64,000 bases of DNA from an uncultured Sulfurimonas sp. (GTDB lineage: Bacteria > Campylobacterota > Campylobacteria > Campylobacterales > Sulfurimonadaceae), in the NCBI RefSeq assembly GCF_963662755.1, contig NZ_OY759725.1, positions 62,001-126,000 of the forward strand. The letters run 5' to 3'. Below are positions 8,186 to 16,779 of this stretch, one piece after another. The translations under genes and the position numbers were made by a program. The notes beneath the pieces are model-generated. The model saw nothing but the letters and a program-made list of their open reading frames with translations. It had not been told where the DNA came from and made no database searches. Positions within the stretch are counted from its first letter, which is position 1; each line of letters opens with the position of its first letter.

Positions 8186-9295
8186 ATGAACTGTAAATAT
8201 TTTGGAGAGTGTGGTGCTTGTCGTGTTTATGAAGATGGATATGAGGGACAATTAAGTGATAAGCTAGAGTTAAACAAAAGTAGATTTGAAGCATTTTATA
8301 CAAAAAATATAAGTGTTTTTAAATCTCAAGATGCGCATTACCGCTCAAGAAGTGAGTTTAAAATATGGCATCTTGGAGATGAAATCCACTATGGTATGAA
8401 TCATCTTCAACATAAAGGTGTAGTTTTAGTTGATGATTGTCCTCAAGTAAACGAACATATTTATGTTTTAATGCCAAAACTTTTAGTGGCTATAAAAGAA
8501 AAAGATATTGGATTTAAACTTTTTGGTGCAGATTTTTTGAGCTCAGTTAGTGGTGAAATTGTGGTTTCTTTGATTTATCATAGAAAATTAGATGAAGAAT
8601 GGCAAGAAAAAACTAAAGAGATAGCTAAAGAACTTGGCATCTATATTATAGGTAGAAGTCGTAAACAAAAACTTATAGTGGGACAAGACTACATCACTGA
8701 AGAGTTAAATGTTGATAATGAAACATATAGATTTAAATATATTGAAAATAGCTTCACTCAACCAAATTCTAAAGTAAATGAGCAGATGATATCTTGGGCA
8801 TTAAAGAGTTTTTACGATTGTGATGGAGATTTATTAGAGCTTTATTGTGGTGCTGGAAATTTTACAATTGCATTTGCAAAAAAATTCAATAAAGTCCTAG
8901 CTACAGAAATTTCTAAACCCTCTATAAATGCGGCAAAAGAAAATATGAAACTCAATAATGTTGAAAATATAGAGTTTGTTCGTATGAGCGTTGAAGAATT
9001 TGTTTTAGCACTTGATTCAAAAAAAGAGTTTCGTCGTATGAAAGAAATAGATATAGATGCATATAACATAAATACAATTTTTGTAGATCCACCAAGAAGT
9101 GGTATGGATGAAGCATCTTGTAAGTTTGCATCTAGATATGATAATATTTTGTATATTTCATGCAATCCTGAAACTCTTGTAAGGGATTTGGAAATTTTAA
9201 GTCAAACTCACGATGTAATAGATATGGCTCTTTTTGATCAATTTCCATATACACATCATGTCGAAATGGGTGTTAAACTAAGTAAAAAAAGATAG
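8186..9295 (+). CDS. trmA: tRNA (uracil-5-)-methyltransferase TrmA
   Basis: 369 residues, close to the E. coli TrmA length of 366. The SAM-binding domain contains LLELYCGAGNFTI, the catalytic loop has FVDPPRSGMD, and the nucleophile cysteine lies in SCNPETLVRDL at about residue 326. The general base glutamate is in the C-terminal HHVEMGVKL. It makes 5-methyluridine at position 54 of tRNA. It lacks the N-terminal TRAM domain that RlmD has, which favours TrmA. It lies 12 nt after fliP, probably by operon convenience rather than a functional link. Confidence 0.93.
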   Translation: MNCKYFGECGACRVYEDGYEGQLSDKLELNKSRFEAFYTKNISVFKSQDAHYRSRSEFKIWHLGDEIHYGMNHLQHKGVVLVDDCPQVNEHIYVLMPKLLVAIKEKDIGFKLFGADFLSSVSGEIVVSLIYHRKLDEEWQEKTKEIAKELGIYIIGRSRKQKLIVGQDYITEELNVDNETYRFKYIENSFTQPNSKVNEQMISWALKSFYDCDGDLLELYCGAGNFTIAFAKKFNKVLATEISKPSINAAKENMKLNNVENIEFVRMSVEEFVLALDSKKEFRRMKEIDIDAYNINTIFVDPPRSGMDEASCKFASRYDNILYISCNPETLVRDLEILSQTHDVIDMALFDQFPYTHHVEMGVKLSKKR

Positions 9296-9301
9296 CTTAT
9301 A

Positions 9302-9538
9302 ATGAAGATATCTTTTATACTTTTCCTTCTTTTTTCTCTAGCTCATTCAGATGATTTAACTAAACTTCGTAGTGAAATTAAACAACTCAATAAAACAATA
9401 GTAAATAAAGACAAAACCATTAAAAAATACAAAAAAGCTTTAAAAACCAAAGAAAAAGAAATAATTTATTTGAAAAAAAAGCTTCAAAATAGTGAAAATA
9501 TTTTTCCAAAGCTGATGTTAAAAGAAAAATATGAGTAA
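9302..9538 (+). CDS. Small exported coiled-coil protein
   Basis: 78 residues. The N-terminus MKISFILFLLFSLAHS is a signal peptide; the remainder is strongly charged and helical with heptad-like spacing (LRSEIKQLNKTIVNKD, then YLKKKLQ), rich in lysine. No domain recognised. It lies 6 nt after trmA and overlaps recQ by 8 nt, so it is translated as part of that operon. It may be a periplasmic coiled-coil peptide. Reality as a gene is supported by tight spacing, signal peptide and translational coupling. Function unknown. Confidence 0.6.
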   Translation: MKISFILFLLFSLAHSDDLTKLRSEIKQLNKTIVNKDKTIKKYKKALKTKEKEIIYLKKKLQNSENIFPKLMLKEKYE

Positions 9539-11309
9539 AACCAGAATACTTAAAACTATATTTGGACATGATGGTTTTCGTGAGTCTCAAGAAGAAGCTA
9601 TAGATGCTATTTTAGATTCAAGAGATTTGATAACTATTCTTCCAACAGGTGGTGGTAAATCTCTTTGTTATCAGTTACCATCTTTAATGATGGATGGAGT
9701 AACCATAGTTATATCTCCTTTAATTGCTTTGATGCAAGATCAAGTATACGCTCTTCAAAATAATGATATTCAAGCGGAGATGATTAATTCATCTCAGGAT
9801 TTCAATGATGTTCAAGAGATAATATCAAGACTTTTAAATAATGAAATCAAACTTTTATATATAGCTCCTGAGAGGCTTAGTGCAAATGGTTTTATAGAAC
9901 TTTTACAAAAAGTTAAAATAAATTTTTTTGTTATAGATGAAGCTCATTGTGTAAGTGAATGGGGACATGAGTTTAGAGCTGATTATCGAAACCTCTCAAA
10001 ATTAAAAGAGATATTTCCTGATGTTAGCATCGCTGCTTTTACGGCTACAGCAACACATAAAGTCCAAGAAGATATAGTTAAGACTCTAAATTTATCAAAC
10101 CCTATACAGCTTCGTGGAAAAACTTTTAGAAATAATCTTACTATATCATCAGAACAAAGATTGGGAAATGGAAGAGTACAATTACTCAATTTTTTAGCCA
10201 AACATAGCGGTAATTGTGGAATTATTTACGCTTTTAGTAAAAAAGACGTAGAAGCTATAGCAGGATTTTTAAAAACAAAGAATTTTAAAGTAGGTGCTTA
10301 TCACGCAGGACTTCCAAATAGTTTAAGAGATAAAGTATATAAAGATTTTGTATATGAAAATATAGATATTGTAGTTGCAACTATAGCTTTTGGTATGGGG
10401 ATTGATAAGAGCAATATTCGTTTTGTGGTTCATATGAGTATGCCAAAAACTATAGAAAATTATTATCAAGAGATAGGTCGTGCAGGACGTGATGGGCTAG
10501 AAGCTCAAACTTTGCTTTTATATACTAAAAGCGATGATGTCAAAATGAGATCATTTATAGAAGATGTGCAAAACTTAGAATACAAAGAACTACTCTATAA
10601 CAAACTTCGCAAAATGTATAGTTATTCAAATTCTAGTGAGTGTAGGCATAAATTAGTTGCAAAATATTTTAATGATGAGATAGATTCTTGTAGTGATATT
10701 TGTGACAATTGTAGACGTGGAGAGGTTCAAAAAGTTGATATTACACAGGAGTCTCAAAAATTACTTTCATGTTTATATAGATGCGAACAAAAATTTGGAA
10801 TGATACACTTAATAGATGTTTTAAGAGGTTCACGTGGACAAAAAATATTACAATTCAATCATGATAAACTCTCAGTTTATGGGATTGGAGGGGATATTTC
10901 CAAAGAAGTTTGGAATGCAGTAGCCGATAGATTGTTTGAGTTAGATGCTATAGAGATAGGAGAACATAGAGCGATAAAACTAAAGAAATTTGGAGTTAGT
11001 ATCTTACAAAAAAAATCTCTTGTAGAGATAGATAAACATAAAATGAATATAAAAACTAAGCTGTCTAAAAAAGAGAGATTAACTCCTATTGATGATGTTG
11101 TTTTTGAGAGATTTAGGCTTTTAAGATCAGAATTGGCTTCAAAGAACAATGTCCCTGCATATATAATTTTTTCAGATAAAACACTTTTGGAATTTACTCA
11201 AAAACTCCCACAAACAAAAGATGAGATGCTTGATGTAAATGGAGTTGGAGAAGTTAAATACGAAAGATATGGAGAAGATTTTTTAGCATTATGTAAAGAG
11301 CTAAAATAA
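9531..11309 (+). CDS. recQ: ATP-dependent DNA helicase RecQ
   Basis: 592 residues with the standard RecQ order: motif 0/I (FRESQEEAIDAIL, TGGGKSLCYQLP), DEAH box at about 136 (FVIDEAHCVSEWGHEFR), motif III TAFTATAT, motif VI QEIGRAGRDG. The zinc-binding region follows with four cysteines (C in SECRHK, then CSDICDNC), then a winged helix and a C-terminal HRDC domain (residues about 515-590, ending VNGVGEVKYERYGEDFL). It unwinds recombination and replication intermediates 3' to 5'. ATG lies inside the end of the preceding small gene. Confidence 0.95.
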   Translation: MSKTRILKTIFGHDGFRESQEEAIDAILDSRDLITILPTGGGKSLCYQLPSLMMDGVTIVISPLIALMQDQVYALQNNDIQAEMINSSQDFNDVQEIISRLLNNEIKLLYIAPERLSANGFIELLQKVKINFFVIDEAHCVSEWGHEFRADYRNLSKLKEIFPDVSIAAFTATATHKVQEDIVKTLNLSNPIQLRGKTFRNNLTISSEQRLGNGRVQLLNFLAKHSGNCGIIYAFSKKDVEAIAGFLKTKNFKVGAYHAGLPNSLRDKVYKDFVYENIDIVVATIAFGMGIDKSNIRFVVHMSMPKTIENYYQEIGRAGRDGLEAQTLLLYTKSDDVKMRSFIEDVQNLEYKELLYNKLRKMYSYSNSSECRHKLVAKYFNDEIDSCSDICDNCRRGEVQKVDITQESQKLLSCLYRCEQKFGMIHLIDVLRGSRGQKILQFNHDKLSVYGIGGDISKEVWNAVADRLFELDAIEIGEHRAIKLKKFGVSILQKKSLVEIDKHKMNIKTKLSKKERLTPIDDVVFERFRLLRSELASKNNVPAYIIFSDKTLLEFTQKLPQTKDEMLDVNGVGEVKYERYGEDFLALCKELK

Positions 11310-11329
11310 GATTATTGTAGTTTAGATGC

Positions 11330-11335
11330 TATAAT
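11330..11335 (+). promoter_or_regulatory. Candidate -10 box (TATAAT) overlapping an upstream ATG of the TrkA-like gene
   Basis: TATAAT lies 20 nt after the recQ stop. The first in-frame ATG (11334) of the TrkA-like gene falls within this hexamer, so if the promoter is real that ATG would not be in the transcript. A TTG at 11364, preceded by AGAGAG, is then the natural start. Confidence 0.4.
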
Positions 11336-11363
11336 GGCAAAAATTTTAAAAACAGAGAGTACT

Positions 11364-12770
11364 TTGAAAAAAATTTTAATAATTAGTGACGGACACGCTG
11401 GAGATCATTTTATACAAAGAGTTATTGAAACTTATACAAGTGAAAATATTTACTATGTAGTTCAACTAAAAGCTAAAGAGTATGAAGATGTAAATCCAGC
11501 ACGTTTTAAATTTTATGAGTTTGATCCTACAAGTTTTTATAAGCTCTCGAATCTTCTTAAAATGGAATTTGTTCAAGCTATCATCGCAATGGATAATCAA
11601 CTTGATGTTGAAAATACCATTAAAAATATAAAATTAGTAAAAAAACATCTGCGCATAATAGTCTTAAACAAATGGGATATGCAAAATGAAGACCCAGATG
11701 TAGTTATGTTAAATTCAAATGAACTTCTTGCCTCAAGACTTCTTGATTATCTTCCAAATGTACCAGTTATAGCCCAAAATGTTGGAATAGGCGAGGGTGA
11801 AATTATGGAAGTTTTAGTTCCATTTGGAAGCTCTTTTGTTTATAGACATATTGGAGTAATAGAGCAAAAAAATTGGCGTATAGTTGCAATATACAGGAAG
11901 AGAAAACTTCTAATGCCTTCTCGAAGAAGAATGATACAACCAAATGATCTTCTTTTACTTGTCGGAGAACCAGCAGTTTTAAAGTCAGTTTATCGTGCTA
12001 TTAAAAGAGAACTTGGACAATTTCCTGAGCCTTTTGGTTCAAATATTTATCTTTATGTAGATATGAAAATAATAAATGAAACAACTATAAAAGAGATGAT
12101 AAGAAGAGCCGTTTTTGCACATAAAAAATTTAAACATAATCTCATTATAAAAGTTGTTAATCCGAGTGATATTGCTACTTTACAATATATAAAAGAGTTT
12201 AGAGATGATAATATTGTAGTAGATATAGAGTATATGTCTAGTGATTTAAGAAGTGCTTTTTATAATGATATAAAGATTTATCATATAGGTTTAGTTATAG
12301 TGTCTGCTGAAATGTTCGCAAACTACTACACAAGACAAACTCTATATGAATCTCATGTTCCAGTTTTAAAATTATCAGATAGATCATTCTCAAGTGTTAA
12401 AGATGCTTCTATTATATTAACTGATAATAGAGATTTGGAAAAAATATCTTCAACTATATTTGATATTTCTGAGCAAATGGGTTTTAATTTAGAAATTTAT
12501 AACTACTTAAATGAACATCAAGAAGAAAAAGAACAAGTAATAGAACATTATTATAATCTTGCAACTATTTTTTCTAAAAGTATTAAAGTCTATAAAGAGA
12601 ATGAAAATCCAATTAGCACACTTAGACGTAAAGATAATTTTATACATATTTTACCATTTACGCAAAAGTTAACTAAAAGAAGAATATATTCTTTACTATC
12701 AACAGATAGCGAAAAACTTTATTACAAATTAGATAATTATCATCAAATATTTATACCTGTTCAGCTATAA
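11364..12770 (+). CDS. TrkA-like nucleotide-binding protein (COG3400-type)
   Basis: About 468 residues. The N-terminus begins a Rossmann-like fold (KKILIISDGHAGDHFI). A RCK/TrkA-C-like segment follows around residues 140-210 (GEGEIMEVLVPFGSS, then LMPSRRRMIQPNDLLLLVG). The C-terminal half is a second alpha/beta region without a named domain. No membrane helices are evident. It resembles COG3400-type proteins that I recall from Campylobacterota, thought to relate to potassium-channel regulation; that role is unproven. I prefer the TTG start at 11364 (SD AGAGAG, fold starts at once) to the ATG at 11334, which has no SD and overlaps a TATAAT. Confidence 0.7.
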   Translation: MKKILIISDGHAGDHFIQRVIETYTSENIYYVVQLKAKEYEDVNPARFKFYEFDPTSFYKLSNLLKMEFVQAIIAMDNQLDVENTIKNIKLVKKHLRIIVLNKWDMQNEDPDVVMLNSNELLASRLLDYLPNVPVIAQNVGIGEGEIMEVLVPFGSSFVYRHIGVIEQKNWRIVAIYRKRKLLMPSRRRMIQPNDLLLLVGEPAVLKSVYRAIKRELGQFPEPFGSNIYLYVDMKIINETTIKEMIRRAVFAHKKFKHNLIIKVVNPSDIATLQYIKEFRDDNIVVDIEYMSSDLRSAFYNDIKIYHIGLVIVSAEMFANYYTRQTLYESHVPVLKLSDRSFSSVKDASIILTDNRDLEKISSTIFDISEQMGFNLEIYNYLNEHQEEKEQVIEHYYNLATIFSKSIKVYKENENPISTLRRKDNFIHILPFTQKLTKRRIYSLLSTDSEKLYYKLDNYHQIFIPVQL

Positions 12771-12846
12771 ATCCCTAATTTAGCTTTTTTTTACTCTTTT
12801 TTAAGTATTATATATACAATTATTTAATAAAAATTTTGGATATATA

Positions 12847-13896
12847 ATGCAAGTAAACATTCCCCTCAAAAAAGTCGTTGATAACTCATATAATATTACT
12901 ATAGACACAATTGATAAAATACATTTTGATACAAAAGTAGCCATAGTTACAAACCCTAAAGTTGCTGGATTGCATCTAGCTTATTTACTAAGTAAAATAA
13001 GTGCAAAAGAACTTTATATAATAACAGTAGCAGATGGAGAAGAGTATAAAAACCAAAATAGTGTAGATACTATTTTAGAGTCTTTGTTTAATCATCGCTT
13101 CAATCGAAAATCTATGCTTATCGCTTTTGGTGGTGGAGTTATAGGAGATATGACCGGTTACGTAGCTAGCATCTATCAAAGAGGCATAGATTTTATTCAG
13201 ATACCAACGACTCTACTTTCTCAAGTAGATGCGAGTGTTGGTGGAAAAACAGGGATGAATAACTCTTATGGTAAAAACCTCATAGGAGCTTTTCATCAGC
13301 CTAAAGCTGTCTATATAGACCCTCATTTTTTAACAACTCTAGCAACAAGAGAGTTTGGTGCAGGTGTAGCTGAAATAGTAAAAATGGCAGTTACATTTAA
13401 CAAAGATTTTTTTGAGTTTTTAGAAAGTGCCGAGTTAAAAAATCCTAAAGTTCTTCAAGAAGCTATAAAGCAAGCTGTTCAAACAAAGGCAGATGTGGTA
13501 GCAAAAGATGAAAAAGAGCATGGTTTAAGAGCTGCGCTTAATTATGGCCATACCTTTGGTCATGTTATAGAAAATGAAACAAAATATAAAAAGTATCTTC
13601 ATGGTGAAGCTGTTGCTATAGGTATGGTCATGGCAAATAACACCGCAGTTAGTATGAATCTTATGAGTGAGGATGAAGCTTTAAGAGTGAAAAAATTACT
13701 TCAAAAATATAATCTTCCTGTCTCTTATGATATTAAAAATAGTAATAATTTTTATGAAACTTTCTTTTTAGATAAAAAAAGCTCGGATGCAGATATAACT
13801 TTTATTATTCCTATGGGAATTGGTGATGTAACTATTACAAATAATATTGATAAAAATATTATTATGTCTGTATTAGATGGTTTTGGAGACCTTTAG
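12847..13896 (+). CDS. aroB: 3-dehydroquinate synthase
   Basis: 349 residues. NAD- and zinc-binding motifs are present: FGGGVIGDMTGYVASIYQRG, PTTLLSQVDASVGGKTG, EIVKMAV, and the zinc histidines in NYGHTFGHVIE and HGEAVAIGM. It converts DAHP to 3-dehydroquinate in the shikimate pathway. ATG at 12847 lies after a T/A-rich 76-nt spacer. The stop abuts the start of the MscS gene (0 nt gap). aroB-mscS-mtaB-ftsH-like is an order I recall from H. pylori (HP0283-HP0286), so this is an ancestral block. Confidence 0.96.
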   Translation: MQVNIPLKKVVDNSYNITIDTIDKIHFDTKVAIVTNPKVAGLHLAYLLSKISAKELYIITVADGEEYKNQNSVDTILESLFNHRFNRKSMLIAFGGGVIGDMTGYVASIYQRGIDFIQIPTTLLSQVDASVGGKTGMNNSYGKNLIGAFHQPKAVYIDPHFLTTLATREFGAGVAEIVKMAVTFNKDFFEFLESAELKNPKVLQEAIKQAVQTKADVVAKDEKEHGLRAALNYGHTFGHVIENETKYKKYLHGEAVAIGMVMANNTAVSMNLMSEDEALRVKKLLQKYNLPVSYDIKNSNNFYETFFLDKKSSDADITFIIPMGIGDVTITNNIDKNIIMSVLDGFGDL

Positions 13897-15534
13897 ATGA
13901 AAAAAATATTATTTTTATTTTTGTTGCTTGCATCTATAGTTTATGCACAAGTTGAAGAAAAAAAAGTTCTCACTAGTGAAGAATTGGCAAAGATTGAGCT
14001 TGAAAATGAAAACCATAGAGTAAAAAAAATATCTGAACGTTTGAGTTTACTCGAGAAATTAGAGAGTGAGATATCAAAAGAAAAAGTATGGACAAAAAGT
14101 TACGCTTCATATCTGACGTCATTAGAAGTTAGAGACTCACTACAAAAAATTAAAGAACGTATAAAATATCTCCAAAGAAAAAAGAAAAAAACTCTAAGTC
14201 AACAAGATGAGTTGAGTGCGCTTATATCTAAAGAGAAAATTTTAACTATCCAAATAGAAAAATTAAAAGAAAAAGATAGTGCTCCGTTTTCAAAAATTAT
14301 TACTCCTCCTAGTATAGAAGATAGACCTAGTATTACAAATCCATTTGATATATTTACAGGTATATCACTCATAAAAACTTTAAACTCTGATTTTAATGAT
14401 TATATAAAGAGAAAAGATGAGCTAACTGAGCTTATAGCTCTTTTGCAAAAAGAGAACAATATTTATAAAGAAGTAGCACTATTAGATACAAAACATGAAT
14501 ATGTTAAAGATATAGAATCAAAAGTAAAACAATTAGAAAGGTTTAAAACAGCTCTTGAAACTATGCTTGTAACTGCTGAAGTTTATGAAAAAAGATTAGA
14601 GATTATAGAGATAAATATCAATAAAGATATTGAAGTCCAAATTATAAAATTAGCCAAAATTGGTGTAGTTATTTTTATAGTATTTTTTATATTTTTTATA
14701 TTGAAATTTTTTGTTAAAAAATATATTACTGATAATGAACGATTTTATATGGCAAATAAAATTATTACTTTTATTAATGTTACGCTGATTATATTGATAG
14801 TATTTTTTAACTATATAGAAAATGCAAATTATTTAGTTACCATTTTAGGATTTGCATCTGCTGGTATCGCTATTGCTATGAAAGACTGGTTCATGAGTAT
14901 TTTAGGTTGGTTAGTCATAGTTATAGGTGGAAGTATCCATGTTGGAGACAGAATAAGAGTAGATATGGATGGAATGATGTATGTTGGAGATGTAATGGAT
15001 ATTTCGCTTCTTCGTATGACAATACTTGAAGATATAACATTAACAGCAGTTACTCAAAACAGAAGAGCTGGAAGGATTATTTTTATTCCAAATAATTATG
15101 TCTTTACAAATATGATAGCAAACTATACTCACAGCTCTTTAAAAACAGTTTGGGATGGAATTGCTATAACAATTACATTTGATTCAAATCATAAAAAAGC
15201 TATGCATCTATCTAAAGAAATAGTAAAAAAATATTCTAAGGGTTATACAGATATCACAAGAAAACAATTAAATAAACTTAGAAGTCAATATAGCCTTAAA
15301 AATACGAATGTAGAACCTAGAATCTTTTCATTTATTCAACCCAATGGTGTATCTATTGATTCATGGTATTTGACTAATGCTTATGCTACTCTTACTTTAA
15401 GAAGTGTTATATCTGTTGAAATTATAGAAGCATTTAATGCTGAAGATGACATTACTATTGCATACCCAACTCAAAGAATACATATTCAAGAAGAAAGAAG
15501 AGAAGCTCCTTTTGATACTAATGAGGTTGTTTAA
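13897..15534 (+). CDS. MscS-family mechanosensitive channel
   Basis: 545 residues: signal peptide (MKKILFLFLLLASIVYA), a periplasmic region of about 230 residues dominated by charged helices and likely coiled coil, then membrane helices from about 250 and the MscS pore and beta domain (LGFASAGIAIAMKDWFMSIL, then GGSIHVGDRIRVD). The long N-terminal periplasmic part makes it a larger MscS relative than E. coli MscS (286 residues). It should open under membrane tension to release solutes. It directly follows aroB and is directly followed by the TTG start of mtaB. Confidence 0.9.
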   Translation: MKKILFLFLLLASIVYAQVEEKKVLTSEELAKIELENENHRVKKISERLSLLEKLESEISKEKVWTKSYASYLTSLEVRDSLQKIKERIKYLQRKKKKTLSQQDELSALISKEKILTIQIEKLKEKDSAPFSKIITPPSIEDRPSITNPFDIFTGISLIKTLNSDFNDYIKRKDELTELIALLQKENNIYKEVALLDTKHEYVKDIESKVKQLERFKTALETMLVTAEVYEKRLEIIEININKDIEVQIIKLAKIGVVIFIVFFIFFILKFFVKKYITDNERFYMANKIITFINVTLIILIVFFNYIENANYLVTILGFASAGIAIAMKDWFMSILGWLVIVIGGSIHVGDRIRVDMDGMMYVGDVMDISLLRMTILEDITLTAVTQNRRAGRIIFIPNNYVFTNMIANYTHSSLKTVWDGIAITITFDSNHKKAMHLSKEIVKKYSKGYTDITRKQLNKLRSQYSLKNTNVEPRIFSFIQPNGVSIDSWYLTNAYATLTLRSVISVEIIEAFNAEDDITIAYPTQRIHIQEERREAPFDTNEVV

Positions 15535-16779
15535 TTGAAAAAGATATATTTTAAAACATTTGGTTGTAGAACAAATCTTTACGACTCACAAGTTATGATG
15601 AGTGCTATGAAAGATTATGAAATAACACAAGATGAGTCCGAAGCTGATGCAGTAGTTATAAACTCATGTACTGTTACAAATGGTGCAGATACTCATGTTC
15701 GCTCATATTTAAATCACATAGAAAAAACAAGTAATGCAAAAGTTTTCTTAACTGGGTGTGGAGCACACACTAAAGGAGAGAGTCTCCTTAAAGCAGGTCG
15801 AGTTCATGGAGTTTTTGGTCAAAGTGAAAAACTTAAAATAGATACTCTTTTATCTATGCAAAAACCTTTTTATGATCCAGGCGACTTAAATCATGTAGAT
15901 GAAGCAGTGGTTGATGATTTTGTTGGTAAAAGTAGGGCTTTTATTAAGATTCAAGAGGGATGCAACTTTCGTTGTTCTTATTGTATTATTCCTTTTGTTC
16001 GAGGAGATGCAAGAAGCATGGACGAGCAGAGAATATTAGAACAAATCACAAGATTAGCTTCAAATGGTTTTGGAGAGTTTATTTTAACTGGTACAAATGT
16101 AGGTAGTTATGGACAAAAAACTAATAGTTCTGTAGCAAAACTTATGAAAAAAATTTCTCAAATTCGTGGAGTTAGACGTATTCGACTTGGAAGTGTTGAA
16201 CCTATTCAAATTAGTGATGAATTTAAAGAAATTTTAAATGAACCATGGCTTGAGAAGCACTTGCACATTGCACTTCAACATACTTCGCCTCAGATGCTTC
16301 GTATTATGAACAGAAGAAATGTTTACAAGCAAGATAGAGAATTATTTGAAGATTTGGCTTCAAGAGGCTTTGCTATAGGAACAGATTTTATTACAGGTCA
16401 TCCAGGAGAGAGTCAAGAGTTATGGGATGAAGCAATGAAAAATGTAAGAGATTTACCTCTTACGCATCTTCATGCTTTTACCTACTCTAAACGCGATGGA
16501 ACTCCATCTGCGCATTTAAAACCAGTAGTAAATGGCAAAGTTGCAAAAGAGCGTTTACACGAACTTGAAGCTATTATAAAAGAAAAAAATTTAAAATTTA
16601 GAAAAGCTTTTAGTGGGGAACTTGAAGTTTTGTTAGAGAGTCAAAAAGATTCACTCTTTATTGGTCATGATCAACACTTTAACAAGATAGTCGTTGAATC
16701 AAACGAAGATTTACTAGGTAACTGGGTAAATATAAAAGAGTATGAAATTAGAGGAGAATTTAATCATGCCAAACTCTAA
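15535..16779 (+). CDS. mtaB: tRNA t6A37 methylthiotransferase MtaB
   Basis: 414 residues with the methylthiotransferase architecture. The N-terminal UPF0004 domain has cluster cysteines (FGCRTNLYDS, NSCTVTNGAD, LTGCGAH). The radical-SAM domain carries CNFRCSYCIIP, and a C-terminal TRAM-like tail follows. The FGCR-N start and NSCTVT pattern fit MtaB rather than MiaB or RimO. It adds a methylthio group to N6-threonylcarbamoyladenosine at tRNA position 37. The start is TTG right after the MscS stop, with GAGG 8 nt upstream inside the MscS gene. Confidence 0.88.
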   Translation: MKKIYFKTFGCRTNLYDSQVMMSAMKDYEITQDESEADAVVINSCTVTNGADTHVRSYLNHIEKTSNAKVFLTGCGAHTKGESLLKAGRVHGVFGQSEKLKIDTLLSMQKPFYDPGDLNHVDEAVVDDFVGKSRAFIKIQEGCNFRCSYCIIPFVRGDARSMDEQRILEQITRLASNGFGEFILTGTNVGSYGQKTNSSVAKLMKKISQIRGVRRIRLGSVEPIQISDEFKEILNEPWLEKHLHIALQHTSPQMLRIMNRRNVYKQDRELFEDLASRGFAIGTDFITGHPGESQELWDEAMKNVRDLPLTHLHAFTYSKRDGTPSAHLKPVVNGKVAKERLHELEAIIKEKNLKFRKAFSGELEVLLESQKDSLFIGHDQHFNKIVVESNEDLLGNWVNIKEYEIRGEFNHAKL

